Positions 23,585 through 35,909 are shown, counted from the first letter of the stretch. The stretch is 64,000 nt of DNA from Lentinus brumalis (GCA_001792895.1 MARA01000001.1:1488001-1552000); one strand, 5' to 3'. Translations and numbers: made by a program. Notes: generated from the sequence alone by a model not told the origin.

Positions 23585-25334
23585 TTATCCTGTCGTTGCG
23601 GTCGAAGCTGGCTTCGACTCCGCCAGGTTTTGGATCCGCGTCTTTCGCCACTTTCCGTCCTCCGGCTTCATCGCGCGAGCAATGTCAAAAGGCAAAGCCT
23701 GCTTTGTCCCCAGATATTGTTTTAGGTCGAGAGGGATTTCACCTGATTCCTTCCTGAGGCAGAACATCCTGCGCAGGAGAGGACCGTGTTCGCAGACGAT
23801 GTATGCGATGAACGTGGCGATGTTCAGCACATCCGCAGGGCTCCGAATGTCGACCAATGTGACGTGTTGGTCCGCGATGACCGTCACCTACATACACAGT
23901 TCGATAGGTCAATCATGAGTAGCAGCCTCCATCATGGATATGAACGCACCTCAGATTTGTAGGTCTCTGGAGGACCCTTGAAGTTTTGAAGACCGGCCTG
24001 CAGGATCTCGGCTATATCCTTGACGGCCACGGTCTCGTCAGCCCAGGCGCAGGTCATGACGCCTTCGAAGCCGCGCGTGATGATGCCGAAGACGGGAAAG
24101 CGCGTTATCCCGAACAGACGCGTATGGGTCACCATCGCAGCCTGGCACAGGCGACTTTGATCTGTAGCTGCCTCTTCCGCCACCTCTTGCAGCGGAAACT
24201 TCGTGTGCTCGATGGAAAGGAGGCCGAGGTCCAAGGTACGAGGTGTCCGGTGGGCTCCTGCGAGTGGTGCTAGTGACTGAGGGCAGTCTGGCCTAGCCGG
24301 AGGCGCATCAGCGACAGGCTCGTCACCGGCGGCGGTGGCAGCCTCCGAGACCTCATTCGACGCGTCAGGGCTTGCGCCACCATACGCGAGTTTTTCTTCT
24401 GGTGTGTACCGCCGCCGCGGAGCGTTGCCACGGAAAGCGCTATCCTTAAACCTGCGTACCTGCGGAGTTGCTGAAGGAGGCCAGCTGCGGCCGCTGCCAC
24501 CCGGATCCTCTGGCGGTTTGAATGGAGGAGGCGCAAAGATGGTTGTCTTTTCAGCGACATCGTCGGAACTGTAGGCATCGGCCACAGAGAGAGCGAGGAA
24601 GCCGTCTGCCACAGCCTGGATGGGTTCGGCGTTGAACGCATCCATCGAACCACTCTTGAGAATGGCCAACAAGGTAGTGTGCGCTTTCGTCCACTCGATG
24701 TAAGCAGTTTCACGGTAGCTGTCCAGCCCCAATGACGGCGGATGGACAGTGCTGAACGTTTCGACGCATTTCTTGCGGATCTCGTCGGCGACTTTCGGCT
24801 CAGCGACAACTGGGTTCTCCGGGAGGAACAGCTCTGCTTCCCGGCTAGCATAAATCAGCAAGCGTTGAGGCATGACAGCATAGGTGATACGCACTAGAAG
24901 GAGATGTCGGGTGACGTGCAAGCATTCACGACGAGGGCAATGAGTTGATCCCAGAGGTGTCGGTAGGCGGTCTCATTAGTATCTGCTGTATCCTCGCAGG
25001 AAGGGAAGACATCGCGAGCGGTAGCCACGACGTGCAGAATGCTGCACATAATTGCCTTGATGACTGCCTGTACCGCTGGTCGTGCTAAACCAATGACCTG
25101 GTCCTTCTCGATCAAAATTTTGTACTCGCAGTCCAACTGTCTAATGATCTCGTGGAGATGGGGGTTCGGACAAAGCTGCTTGGGCATGCTGGATAGCTGG
25201 GTCGCTGTATGCATACGTATCACCGCGCAAATGCAATGTGAATGAATACATACCAGATTGTCCCCGAAGCAGACCAAGGCGGTCGCATTTACGTAGGCAT
25301 CGGGGAGGCGGAAGACATCTTCCAAGGTGGACAT
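23585..25334 (-). CDS. Uncharacterised fungal protein, paralogue A
   Basis: Not recognised. Spliced from MSTLEDVFRLPDAYVN at 25334 through GDNL/LSSMPKQLCPNPHLHEI, a central exon of about 300 codons containing LIYASREAELFLPENP and a Pro/Ala-rich low-complexity middle, then RFPVFGIITRGFEGVMTCAWADE. An intron at about 23887-23948 joins this to VTVIADQHVTLVDIRSPADV, ending ESKPASTATTG with TAA at 23585. About 540 residues, soluble, no signal peptide. The C-terminal order (P-x-FGIITRG-x-W-x-D, then a D-(I/L)-x-SP-x-(D/E) helix) recurs in the neighbour at 25493-27120. Intron phases fit. Function unknown. Confidence 0.55.
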
Positions 25335-25492
25335 CTTCACTACGCGTCGAGCGAAGAAGTACGAGGAGAGACGATGCCGTGAGCGACTCTTCACAGTAAT
25401 ATACGGACAGTTGTCAGGACTAACGAGTTGCGTATAAGTCTCAACCCAAATTCAGCCAACAGTGACGCACCTGCTGCTCCCCTCCGTTGATT

Positions 25493-27120
25493 CTATCCGC
25501 TGGCGCTTCCTCGGAGGGGTTTGGTGGGATGCACGTTGGCGAGCCGCAGTCGAACTGTGTTTGGGGGGCATGGTGAGAGTTCATTGGAAGGACTCAGGCA
25601 TCGCCGGCTGCCGCACCTTTTTTGGCGGATGTGCTCGTCACGCACTTCATCGCTGTCATCCCGAAAAGGGACTCCAGGGCGCAAGTCAGCTCTCCAACAT
25701 CTAAGAGGGGACTTATCGCGTCGTGAAGGATCTGCAAGTGACACCTGTTTGACACCCTCAAGGAAGAGGCCGAGCTTGATTGCCTCCACTGGACTGCTCA
25801 GATCGAAAGAGCGACCATTGAACAAGCTCATACGAACTTCAGGCTGGTTCCTGCCAGTGAATACAATTCAGAGTATGCTGCTATCTGGAAACTCACCCGT
25901 TCATTCTCATCTTCAGTATGAGAGTTGTCAGACCAACCGACGACAGGCTGGATGATGGCGCTTGTCTTCTCGCAGAGGAGCCCCACGAGGGGCCCTCGCA
26001 CGCCCAGAGCTGATCGGTGGTGCAGAGCACTCTCCAGAAGAGTGCTTATCCCGTCGACGGTGTCCACGCACACGACTGCTGCTCCCTGGGGGCTTGCGTC
26101 TCCAGAGCACTCCAGTTGCTGGTCGTGTCCGACACAGGTTCTATAGAGAGCATCCATTTGGGAATCGCCGCTCTCAGAGGACCATAGAGTTTCGCAGATG
26201 CCAGGGTCGTCGAATTCCGTGGCAGAGTCGAAATGTTCGTCGCAACAGCTGTCTGCACACTTTTGGGTACGAGGGCGGCTTGGTCTATCGCAGGTGCTGG
26301 ACCTTTCAGATGCAGGAAGAAGCTCGACGTCGACGTCGGAGCCCGCGCGCCCGTGAAACTCGCAGCCATCCGAAGCGCCGTCGTCAGGTCGCGCCGAAAA
26401 GTCCAAACCGGCTGTGGACAATGCTCAGCGATGGCAAAACTCTGAGTAATTTTGCATACAGGTGTAGGGAGCGTCTAGCGATGCATCCAACCCAGGCGTG
26501 AATGACGTAGATCGCTCGGACCCGGGAGGGGAGGGGATGTCATCGCAGTGGGAGTCATACCGCTCGCGCATGATGAGTACTGCTGTTCTGTGAAGTCCAG
26601 TTGCAGTGCATACGCCGGACAAGCGAGGCTTCGCTACGGCGTAAGAAGTGGAGATCCTGAAAAGTGACTGAGAGAGGGGCCGACCGACCGGCAGGCTGCA
26701 AAGACGTACCGGAGTTCATGAAGCGGATAAACATGCCTGAGGATGAGTACAAGCATGTTGACAACCTCTGGGAGGACGATGTGCCCTGGCACGCGACGTG
26801 CGCGCCGGATTTCGGTGGCCTGATGTACTATCGCAGCATACAGGTCGCCCGGAAAGGGTCCCATTGGCAGCGCATCGGCATCGTGCACGTCCGCACGGAC
26901 TGTCAGGACGAGAGACTGGTGAAGTTGACGGGCGGCGTCACACATGAAGAAGGAATCCTGGAAGGTAACGTGTGAGCCCTCCTGTCCATCCACTAAAACA
27001 GAGGTCCGAAGTACTCACTTGCGAGAAGATGCTGCTGGGTAGCGGTGAATCAAAGAGTGCAAGGTATTGTCGTGCCTCCACAGGCCATGCGTTGGAATCG
27101 ACATATAGGTCGTCCGTCAT
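25493..27120 (-). CDS. Uncharacterised fungal protein, paralogue B
   Basis: Not recognised. Exons read MTDDLYVDSNAWPVEARQYL.../DSFFMCDAARQLHQSLVL.../RISTSYAVAKPRLSG.../SGLDFSARPDDGASDGCEFH..., separated by introns with strong donors (gtgagt, gtacgt). The C-terminal half has a Cys/Asp/Ser-rich stretch, then VRGPLVGLLCEK...VVGWSDNS and, after the last intron, MSLFNGRSFDLSSPVEAIKLG. The last junction is one base out of phase; an extra G in the ggg run (plus 25896-25898) would join it as NER-VRMSLFNG. It resembles the downstream neighbour in C-terminal layout. Either a divergent gene with one sequencing error, or a decaying copy. Confidence 0.42.
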
Positions 27121-27292
27121 CCTCCTATGCGACTTTGCAGCTACTACGTAGTATGCAGTTAACCCTGCGGCGGGGCGCTGATGTAAGCGCGACTCGTATG
27201 TTCATGTAGCGCCCATTCGCAAGAATATCGCGTGCGGGAGAAGAGTTCACTTTCATAGCTGCGTACATGGTACAAGTGGGTATATCCGCTGT

Positions 27293-29016
27293 TCATGAGA
27301 TGAACGTCGCCTCGTTGTAGAACGTGCCTTCCACATCAACCTCGCCTGAGACACCCTCGATGATACCGCTCGGAAGCTTGACGTGAAGCGTTGCTGGGTT
27401 GAGCCACTGCGGCACGGCAAGTGGAAGGTGAGCCTCGCATCAAGCACAACGTCAAGAAAGCTACGCACCTTGTAGATGAAAGGTTTCGTCCCGGCAACGT
27501 AGTTGACCATCGTCTTGATGACATACGGGATCTCCGCCAATACGTCCACCTTCTCGATCAAGCCCTTGTACGAGTCGGGCTTCCCGTAGTCAAGCGTCAA
27601 GGTTGCATCTACGAGACCAGTGGCCCCAGGCACGATTGAAGGTCCTGCCCATCGGAAGACGATCTCCGTGGGGGCATCGTACCCGGTATCCGGATCGTGC
27701 ACCAGCTTCGAGTGAACGGCACGCGAGATTACACCCGCGTCCGCAGCCTGCTCCTCGTCTGGCCACTTCGTCTCCGCAGTCACAGCGGCGAGCTTCCCGC
27801 CGAGAACAAGCGATCCAACGCTCGTGATGACGCCTCCCGACCCGTCGCCCTTGCGACCATACGCGTCGATTGTAGTGAAGTCCATCTGGATGGCGGAGAC
27901 ACCGCCGTACGCCTCGCTCTGGAAGTGGGCGAAGTTCCAGCGGGCGGCGACGAGGTTGGGGCGCATGCCCTGAATAGCGTGGACGAACATGCCCGGGCCC
28001 TTCACAGAGGTCGCCTGACCTTTGTGCACGAGGAGGCCGGACGCGACGTACCGCGGCCAGAACCTGTGGATCACGTAGCCCTCTGCGTTTTTCGGGTCGG
28101 GGCCGAAGTACGAGTACCCGCCGTTAGGGCCCTTGCCAACCTTGTAGCCGGGGATGCTCGCAGGGCGTCGGACGTCGAGCGTGATCTGCAGATCGTTGTC
28201 AAGGTTCGCGGTGATCGTGTAGCCTTCCGGGAAGTCGGTGTCGGGCTTCGACTTGTACGTGATCGAGAACTGGTCGGCTTTGCTTGACCTCTTGTCGAGG
28301 CCTGGGGGAGGGGTGACAAAGTTGGTTACGTTGATGGATTTCCACGTATGTTCCTTGGTGTTCGGGTCGAACAACCTGCAAGTAAACTGTATCGTGGGGT
28401 ACCACACGCTGGACAGGGAGAGTCAGTTAGACACTGGTTTCGGGATTCACGGGCATATTGTGCACTCTGCTGCGTCTCGAGTCTGTACCTGACGAGTGCC
28501 TAGATCTCGCACTGCGAGACGCGGGCAAGATGCAGAGCAGGACACACTGCGCACGTAACACGGGATTGCCACCATCCGCGGCGCGCTCCGGCTAGGAACA
28601 CAGTCTGTTGGCAAGCGTGTGGACCATCGATGACGTCCAACGCAAGTATCGGCGACTTTCCCCCTCCACCCGCCGCCCACTCAACTCGAAAGCTCAAGCA
28701 CGTTGCGACGCCCCTCAAGCGAACAGAGACAGGACTCACCCAATCGACGAATGGATGACTTGGCACATCAAAGACCTCCCATCCTCGAACAAGGAGTAGA
28801 AGACCTGCGTTTCCACAGTAAATCCGCCGGGGCACGCCCATTCGGTATCCTTGGGCTCTAGCTCGCCAAAGAGCTCCTCGGGCTTGAACGCGGACGAGAC
28901 GGGGTGGAAGTTGGGCGCATTGGGGTCGACGGGCGGCGCGGTGCTGTCACGTCAGACTGTGAGGATCGCCGCGCACAGCGAGCTGGGGGCACCTACGAGA
29001 AGAACGAGGAGAACAT
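27293..29016 (-). CDS. SVF1: Survival factor Svf1
   Basis: Cytosolic/Golgi-associated lipid-handling protein needed for survival under oxidative and cold stress in yeast. The N-terminus MFSSFFS/TAPPVDPNAPNFHPVSS is followed by FGELEPKDTEWACPGGFTVE and VFYSLFEDGRSLMCQVIHSS. Next come YPTIQFTCRLFDP, NDLQITLDVRRPASIPGYKVG, VIHRFWPRYVASGLL, MFVHAIQGMRPNLVAARWNF, AIQMDFTTIDAYG and ETKWPDEEQAAD. An intron of about 62 nt then gives FIYK/WLNPATLHVKLPSGI, ending EGTFYNEATFIS with TGA at 27293. The two-lobed order and motifs are those of Svf1; size about 380-390 residues is usual. No frame problem. Shares a 480-bp divergent gap with an F-box pseudogene. Confidence 0.88.
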
Positions 29017-29495
29017 GGTGGTTGCGGATGGAGGAGGACTCGTGCACACGGCTGGGGTACGGTGATCCTGCAGGATCGAGCTCGACTCACGTAATCGTCA
29101 TCACTCCATTCTCCTGCCCGAAATAGCGAACTGGGGCAAGGTTCGGCTTTGGCTAAGTCTTTCGCCTCCAACTCTATGTACCAGACCACCGGAATGTTTT
29201 CTGCACAGGTCCTCCATGGTGTCAGTGATTGGAACAAAGTGAGTGGTGAAAGCTGCAGTGCGTGAAGCCGATGCTGAGGTGCACCTAGCCGCTTGGCGCT
29301 ATAGCTACTGACGGAACCTGGACCATCTACGCAGTAAGAATGGCTTCGTAAATTGATGCTCAATGTGCGCGCTGCTAAGTACCTCGTAGCTGCGCAGCCG
29401 GAGGTTCAAGTCCTCCTGCGAGTTCCCCAGAAGCTCGAGCCTAACCCTCCGGGACCCCTCGCTCCTTATACTCGACCAGCAACAACTCTTTTAGA

Positions 29496-30743
29496 ATGCC
29501 CAGTCGACGCATCCCTCAGGAGATATACGACGAGATCATTGCAACCCTCCGCGATGACGAGGCGACCTTGCGCAGCTGCAGTGTGGTCTGTCGTGCCTGG
29601 CTGTTCCGCACACGCCACCATCTCTTCCATACCATTGCACTCGACCCTTCCTCTCGCAGTCACCGGTACAAAGCTCTCGTCCACTCGTGCCCAGATGCCG
29701 CACTGCTCGTCCGCGTTTTGAAGTTGCACGGTCGCGCTTCTATGCGTAGAGGCTGGTGGGACCCGGAGAACGGCGTGCCTGCCATCTTGGTGTGGCCAAC
29801 GTTACCGGGCAGTGGAACGCAGACCAACCCATTCCGCCGCGAGTCGGACGTGTTGGAGACGCTCTCTTGGCTCCGCGACACGTTCACTAGCACCTCTCAC
29901 GACCGCCCTGGAGCCATCAACCTTCCGAACGTTCGCAGCCTGCGACTCGACGAAGTCACGTTCAACACCGGTACCGCGTCATTTCTGGCGGTGTCGTTCC
30001 CCCGCGTCGAGTCGTCGACGCTGAGCGGCTGTCGGGCTATGGCCTTCACGAGCCTTCAAGGCATGTTTCAGTCGGTCCAGCAGCTGCGAAGTCTACACCT
30101 GCTGTCGGCAGATTGTCTTCCACACTAGTCGGGACCTCCATCTCTCACAACGACTTTGGCATCGCCACCGCTTGCCACTTTAACCCACCTGGAGTTCACG
30201 CGTCCACCCGGTGCTTGATTGGTTCTTGAAGGCGTCGGCTTATCGCACGATTCGTTCCCTCAAATGCTCCATCGCTGAGCAGACGAGCGCAAAGGCGCTG
30301 CGGTCCTTTCTGGAGGCATCTGGCCCTACTCTCCAGGAAGTCTCTGTTACTCTCGCAGAGTCACGAGATCCTACTGGTGAGCATGGTGTTTGTATGGGTA
30401 TCTCCCCGCGCATTGTCTGACGCTTCCTTTTATTTTAGCCATACTGGAGACTACACAGTTCTACCTATCTCTATGCACGAGCCTCGAAAGACTCACAGTG
30501 CAGTGCTCTCCGTCCCGCTCCGTTCCTGAGCATAACTCGCTCTCCTGGGTCTTCGTCCTCCTGTCGAAAGTTTGCTCACCGTGTCCACGCGACCTCCGCA
30601 TCTCCATCGCGTCCTCGCAACTAGCGAGGTTCAACCTCGAAGGCCTCGACGTCGTTTTAGTGAAGAATCGCTACAGATCGCTTCAGAGCGTGATGTCCGG
30701 TCTTGATTGCGACACTGTGCGCACGGCGATGGGAGTCCCGTAG
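29496..30743 (+). pseudogene. F-box/LRR-like protein gene with premature stop
   Basis: It starts MPSRRIPQEIYDEII and continues with an F-box helix set (LRDDEATLRSCSVVCRAWLFRTRHHLF), the typical start of Agaricomycete F-box proteins that act as SCF substrate adaptors. The frame then meets TAG at 30126-30128, but the same frame continues sensibly (PPLATLTHLEFTRPPG). A frameshift near 30205 is then needed to reach LDWFLKASAYRTIRSLKC, and an intron (30376-30438) leads to a final exon ending TAMGVP at 30743. One stop plus one shift suggests a pseudogene, unless the TAG lies in an unusual intron. The paralogous style of F-box is seen at 34246-35441. Confidence 0.6.
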
Positions 30744-31223
30744 AGAGCACGTTGAAACACCGACTCCCGACCGCTCATGCACACGGGATCATACAGGTTA
30801 AATACGCGTAGGGTCAGTTCATCCCGCTCTTTCTCCTCAATCCCGACGTGAATAATTTCTGTCTTCAGTATGGCCTCTCGTGCCGAATCCCATGCTGAGC
30901 GTTAGCATAAGCAAAGCATAGCTACATGTTTATAGGCCGCCTGTCCTCCGATGCGACACGACCCTGTGGGTCGCGCTGAGAGTAGTCACAGTGTCGTTTC
31001 TTATTAGTTAGAAAGACGAGTCCTTAGCGGTGCCGCTCATACAGCCTGTGAGACGAGCCTACACAACTAGATGTGTCTTAGTCTATATATCACTTATCAG
31101 GTCTACGAGGGTCTACGTATGAGTCGGATCGGAGATCGGGCAGCACTGCGTTTGGCTCGGACCCTCGGCATCAGGGTGACGAACGCCCATCCGAGCAGCC
31201 CGCCGCAAGTCCGTACTTATCCC

Positions 31224-31253
31224 CCCTCTCCTCCTCCTCCTCCTCCTCCTCCC
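31224..31253 (+). repeat. (CTC)n microsatellite
   Basis: About nine CTC/CCT triplets lie 40 bp before the OMA1 ATG, in the 5' leader. Pyrimidine tracts at this position are common in fungal promoters; a length polymorphism is likely. Confidence 0.85.
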
Positions 31254-31292
31254 GCCCTGGCCGCCAACCTCGCGCGCACAGAACAATGTGCA

Positions 31293-33439
31293 ATGTTGCG
31301 GTCAGTCTCCCGCAGCTCGCCCCTTCTCTCCCGCCCGAACATCCGTCCACCAGTCCACCGCGCCCCCGCAACATCGCGAGCATACCCCTCATCGCTCATC
31401 CCGAATGCTGAATACGTCTCCACTCTATCCTCCCTTTCCCGCAATCTCACCGGAGTTTCTGGGCCTTCTGTGCTGTCGACATCTGCGCTTCGAGGCGCGC
31501 CGCGTTATCCCGCACCCGTTGGGCTTCTCGCAGGACCTCGACATTCGCCCGATGCGTATCCAGGTTACGCGGGGTCCATAGGTCATGTCCGTGGCTTCCA
31601 TGCAACGTCGAAGAGGGAGTTTAACCCATTACCCGTGCTTGCCGCGGTGCTGAAAGTGAGTTCGAGCCACCCGCGAAAGCGCGCCCTTGTACTGACCTCG
31701 TATCCGTTTCATTGACCCTATATTCGACTTTCCCCGCACCCCCACCTCTTGACAGTCATCCACGGCACTTGAGTTCGCGCGAATGGTCGCGCGCGTGGGG
31801 CTGACCTTTGTGCCGCTCCTGCTCCTTGGGAACATGCGGTCCAAGAAGTGGCTGCAGCACGGCGACAAGATGGGCCATCCTAACTGGGAGGAGAAGAAGG
31901 CCAGCATCGAGCGCAAGATCCGCACGCGCACCATCTGGTTCCACATCCTCATCTTTACTCCCCTTGTCCTCTACTGGGCGACTATCATGGCCAGTCTAGA
32001 GCGCACGCCGCTGACCGGAAGGTGAGCTTTCGTTCTCTGTGCTCCCGCTCCTTCACGGACAGCGTGTCCCGTCTCCGCACTTTGCACCTTGCTGACATCT
32101 TGCGCGACACAGGTGGCGAGTCATCCTCCTGTCGCCCGAGGAAGAAGACGAGATCGCTGCGCAACTCGCGGGACCGGGCTGGTACCGCGCCGTGGGCGAG
32201 ATCCTCTCCGCAGAAGGCGCCCCGAGCATCATCCCCCCTCGGACTGGCGGCTCGTCTGGGTGCGCGACACGCTGCGCCGGCTCGAGAGCGTGATCCCCAC
32301 CCTTGCGCAGGAAGCAGAGCTCTGCCCGCACTGGATCGACTGTGGCCCGGACGACATCCCCTCCCTCCTCCGGCGGACTACCCGCTGCGGCCACGTCCGC
32401 GCGCGTCTGAGCAGCTCCATCGGTTCGCTGAGATGTCCTGCGCGCGGACGTACCCTCCTGCGGCCCATGCTATCGCTGGGCCGCCGTATTCTCTCCTACT
32501 CGTGGACAGGCCGGACTCGTCGAATGCGTTCTCGTATGGGTTCGGGCCAGATGGGGGAGGCGGCATCGTCGTGTTCTCCGGGTTCATCGATGAAGTGCTC
32601 TCGAAGTACCCTGCACAAGCTCCGCCACCCCCGCCGCAGTCTTTCTGGGCCCGACTATTCGGGATCAGGCCCGCCGCGCCGCCGCACCCCATTCCTACCC
32701 CGGAGCAGACTGCAGAGCTCGCTACGCTGTTAGCCCATGAGCTTGCTCATCTCGTCCTCAGTCATCACATCGAGACCCTCTCTTCGGGCTCCATCGTCTG
32801 GCCCAGCGTTATGTCCATAGTCACGGACTCTCTGCGTGCATTCTTGTTCCCGTTCACTATGCTATGTGAGTTGTTGAGCGCTGGTCCTCCGAGTGCCCAC
32901 GTTGCTGACCTTGATTTCCAGTCGGTCCGTTCATCAACGACGCCCTGGCTGGCATGTGGAAGGCCGGCGCGGGCGAGTTCTCGCAACTGCAGGAGTACTG
33001 CACGAGCCAGAAGCAAGAGGTCGAGGCGGACGTCGTCTCAATTAGGTGAAGTCTCTGTTCCCCGTGCTGCACTATACATGCGCTCACTCAACGACTGTCT
33101 TCCACTTACTGCAGATTGCTCGCCCACGCCGGCTTCGACCCGCGCCAGGCGGTGAGCTTCTGGGAGCACCGCGCGGACACGCCGCAGACGGCCGAGTGCT
33201 CGCCCGCCCGCGCGGAGGTGCAGGCCGAGCACGACACGAGCTCTGCGATCACGATGGCGCGCCGGATGGTGGGCGATACGCATCCGGTGCATGAGGTGCG
33301 CGTGACGAAGCTCAAGGAGGAGCTCAGTCGGTGGGAGCAGGTCAGGGAGGCGGCGCGGGCGGCGAGGGAAAAGGAGCGGGCGCGGGCGCAGGCGCAGGCA
33401 CAAGTGCAGAGCTCGAGCCCACCGCCGCCACCGCCATGA
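31293..33439 (+). CDS. OMA1: Mitochondrial M48 metallopeptidase Oma1 (two apparent frameshifts)
   Basis: Inner-membrane zinc protease that responds to mitochondrial stress. The Arg/Ser-rich presequence MLRSVSRSSPLLSRPN is followed by VRGFHATSKREFN, a membrane segment (WFHILIFTPLVLYWATIM), and WRVILLSPEEEDEIA. Next come DWRLVWVRDTLRRLESVIP, ADYPLRPRPRASEQLHRFAE, SNAFSYGFGPDGGGGIVVFSG and the catalytic HExxH in LLAHELAHLVLSHHIE. The C-terminal third has QEVEADVVSIR (third-ligand Glu), LLAHAGFDPRQAVSFWEHR and a Gln/Ala/Pro tail ending at TGA 33439. The frame shifts by -1 in the C runs 32233-32238 and 32358-32361; one added C in each restores it. For a conserved single-copy gene, sequencing error is likelier than decay. 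Confidence 0.82.
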
Positions 33440-34245
33440 GCTGTGAGGTCTGTCGGTGGTCGGGGGACTCACTCGCTGCTCTCGGTCGTCGAAGAATATC
33501 TAGGTGTCATATCGTACATGTCGGGCTTGGTTATCGGCTCACGCCAGGGGGAAGGTATATATCATGTTGCGGACGGACGACCGACCGCACACGTCGCTTG
33601 CACTTACCACACTCGTTTGCGTAGCTAGTTCATTGCTCTATCGGCTCTCGTCTATCTTATTGTAGTACTAGCCAGGATATGTAGTAGTCAGCAGTCTGCA
33701 GAATCCAAACTCCTCTCTCACTTCCAAGTTCTTGCCGCCTAGGGGTCTGCCGCACATTGATCCACGCCTTTTCCCCTCGGCGCGGCCCACGTCCTGCATT
33801 GCAGATCGACGACGATGCTACCTACCGAGCGCAACGGGATACATTCACAGGCGGGCGGTGTACAGCTCCTCCTTGAGTTGCTTTCGCTCTTTGTGCGCAC
33901 CGCGTGGAAGTGCCGCCGCGACATGCTTGCGACCTATGGGCAGCGAGGTGTCCCAAAGTCTACAACAAGACGTCAATGAACCGTGGCGTGCATCATAGCT
34001 GTGGGACGAACGCATTGAGACCGGTATAGGACGCATATATAGAGCATAAATACTAGCGATACACGAGAGAACGAGCAAATAGATGGACGACAGCAAGACA
34101 CGATAGCGAATCAATGGATGACGGTGAAGGAGCGCAGCGAAATAACTTACAAGGTCTCAGAAGGGTCAACCCGTACCTGGCATACAGACAAATTGAAGCA
34201 GCAAACTCCCCGGATGGGACCGCGTCGTCGGTCCAAGCTTCAACA
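33440..34245. other. Convergent intergenic gap
   Basis: About 800 bp between the OMA1 stop and the 3' end of the F-box gene on the minus strand. Somewhat lower GC than the genes; no supported coding sequence, RNA or repeat. Confidence 0.55.
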
Positions 34246-35441
34246 TCAAACCTCGCCCCTGACGACGAAACTCACCATCCGCTCCAGGCCCTGCGCCACG
34301 AACGCGTCCAGCAACCTCGCCTCCATCAGCTCGTAGATCTCGAGCGGGAGCTGTCTGCCCGGGAACACCGGATTGACCCCGTCCGCCTCGTCTCGCACAC
34401 CCGCGTTCACCACGACGCGCCTCAGCTGAGCGGTGCGCGCAATGCGCGCCGACGCCTCCGCAAGACGGGCCCACGGCACCTCCTGGGCCGTTGTGGCGTC
34501 CTTGCATGTGATGGCGAACGTGAGCGTGTGCAGCGCGGGCACTGAGAGGCGCGAGAGGAGGAAGAGGGTATATGGGATGGTGACGGCGCGCCCCGTGGAG
34601 AAGTCGACAGTAAGAGACGTGAGGTGAGGAAGGGGGGTCATCACGGGATGGGACCAGTCGTCTGGGGTGGCGGCGTGGTCCCAGCCGACTCGCAAGGAAC
34701 GCAGGGTGGGCGCGAGGGCGGAGAGGAGGAGGGAGATGGCGGAGAAGTGCTGCCATTCGACGCGCCAGAAGGTGATGGTGTGTATAGAGCGATGCAGGCC
34801 GTGCGAGATGAGCCATCTGGGGACCTTGAGGTTGTCGCGGGTGCTGGTGAATACAGCGGCCTCGAGCTGTGGGACGACCACGCCCTGTGGAAGGGGAGCG
34901 TCCTGGCTCTGAGACGTTTCCCATTCTTGGATCCAGGCGATGTTGAGGCGCTTCAAGTTGGGGTAGGAAAAGAAGAGCTCGACGAAGGCGTCGAAGCTGG
35001 TGAGAGCGCAGGCATATAGCGTAAGCTGAGTGACGGTAGTAAGGCTGCCAAAGACGCATCGGACAAGCTCAACATCGATAGTTATCAAGGCGAGGTCGAG
35101 CTTGGTGAGATTGCCAAGTAAATGGGAGAGGGTTGCGGGGTTGCGCGGAGCCACTTGTCAAGGGTGATGCCGTGGAGGCGGTCTAACGAGAAGAAGCCAA
35201 AAGCGCCTTCAATCTCCATGTTGGCTACGTGTGAGCCAAGAGATGGGTTGGACTGGAGGAGGCGGGTGAAGGCATCGCAGGTGGACCAGTCGATGTAGAT
35301 TGAACGGAAGAGGTGGTGTTGGGCACGGGGCCGCCAGTCGCGAGCAGCGAGGGAGCATTGGCGGAGAGACGGCTTGTCGTCGTGCAGATGGTCGAGAACG
35401 CAGTCCCAGAGCTCCGGCGGGAGGATGGGTGCTGGTGACAT
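34246..35441 (-). CDS. F-box/LRR-like protein (one apparent frameshift)
   Basis: Putative SCF ubiquitin-ligase adaptor. It starts MSPAPILPPELWDCVLDHLH with F-box residues PSLRQCSLAARDWRPRAQHHLF, then LHGITLDKWLRA. At 35137-35140 (gggg on plus) the frame drops one base; adding a C on the coding strand gives TPATLSHLLGNLTKLDLALI. The frame then stays open to the end through leucine-rich segments (LTQLTLYACALTSFDAF, YPNLKRLNIAWIQEWE, PHLTSLTVDFSTG), ending SFVVRGEV with TGA at 34246. About 398 residues, no intron. Similar in style to the F-box pseudogene at 29496. Substrate unknown. A sequencing error or very recent inactivation are both possible. Confidence 0.6.
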
Positions 35442-35902
35442 CTCTGGTGGAGCAACTCGGAGGTGAGTGTGTGCGCCTGGAGGATGTGACCACTTGTGTT
35501 CTCACCACCGCAGGGTCCGTCCAAGGTGTCCGAGGCCGCCATGAGCATCTGCGCTGCGCTGGCTGTCGAGGAGGCGAGGGAAGTGGTGGGAGAGAGAGAA
35601 GAGCAGGAGGGAGGCACTGCCCGCGCCCAGCGTGACGGCGGTATGTCACGCGAGTTAATGGAAGCGTGACGCGACGCGTTCTGAGAAGCTGCAGCAGCTG
35701 CACGCGCTACAGCTCCCCGCTCGCCCTTTTGTGACCGCGGCCCTGTGTCTATTGTGCCCCACAGCGTCGGCATGGAGAAGACAGGGACAGTGGATGCTGC
35801 GGGGGCACCCGAATCCGGCGAGACAATCGAACCCGCATGCCAGCCGTCCAAACTGGGCTCCCTTCTTCACATTCGTGACGCAGAAGCTCTCAGATCAGCC
35901 AG

Positions 35903-35909
35903 CTATAAG
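35903..35909 (+). promoter_or_regulatory. TATA-like box of CxxC/F-box gene copy A
   Basis: ctataag lies 51 bp before the ATG at 35960. An element tgacgcagaagctc about 25 bp further upstream is shared with copy B (tgacgcagaag near 45245), as is a gatcag-TATA spacing, so the duplicated unit includes the promoter. Confidence 0.55.

Noticed and set aside
26664..26975. 103-codon plus-strand ORF with protein-like composition
   Set aside because: It lies opposite exon 2 of unknown protein B. The minus strand has better splice donors (gtgagt, gtacgt) and continuing exons on both sides, so the plus frame is treated as a shadow.
29400..29416. tRNA-like T-arm (ggagg ttcaagt cctcc)
   Set aside because: The stem-loop is perfect, but no matching acceptor stem, A box or anticodon arm could be found within 100 nt upstream, so it is not a tRNA.
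35225..35851. 208-codon minus-strand ORF
   Set aside because: It overlaps the F-box start region in another frame and is Ser/Ala/Thr-rich without motifs; a product of base composition.
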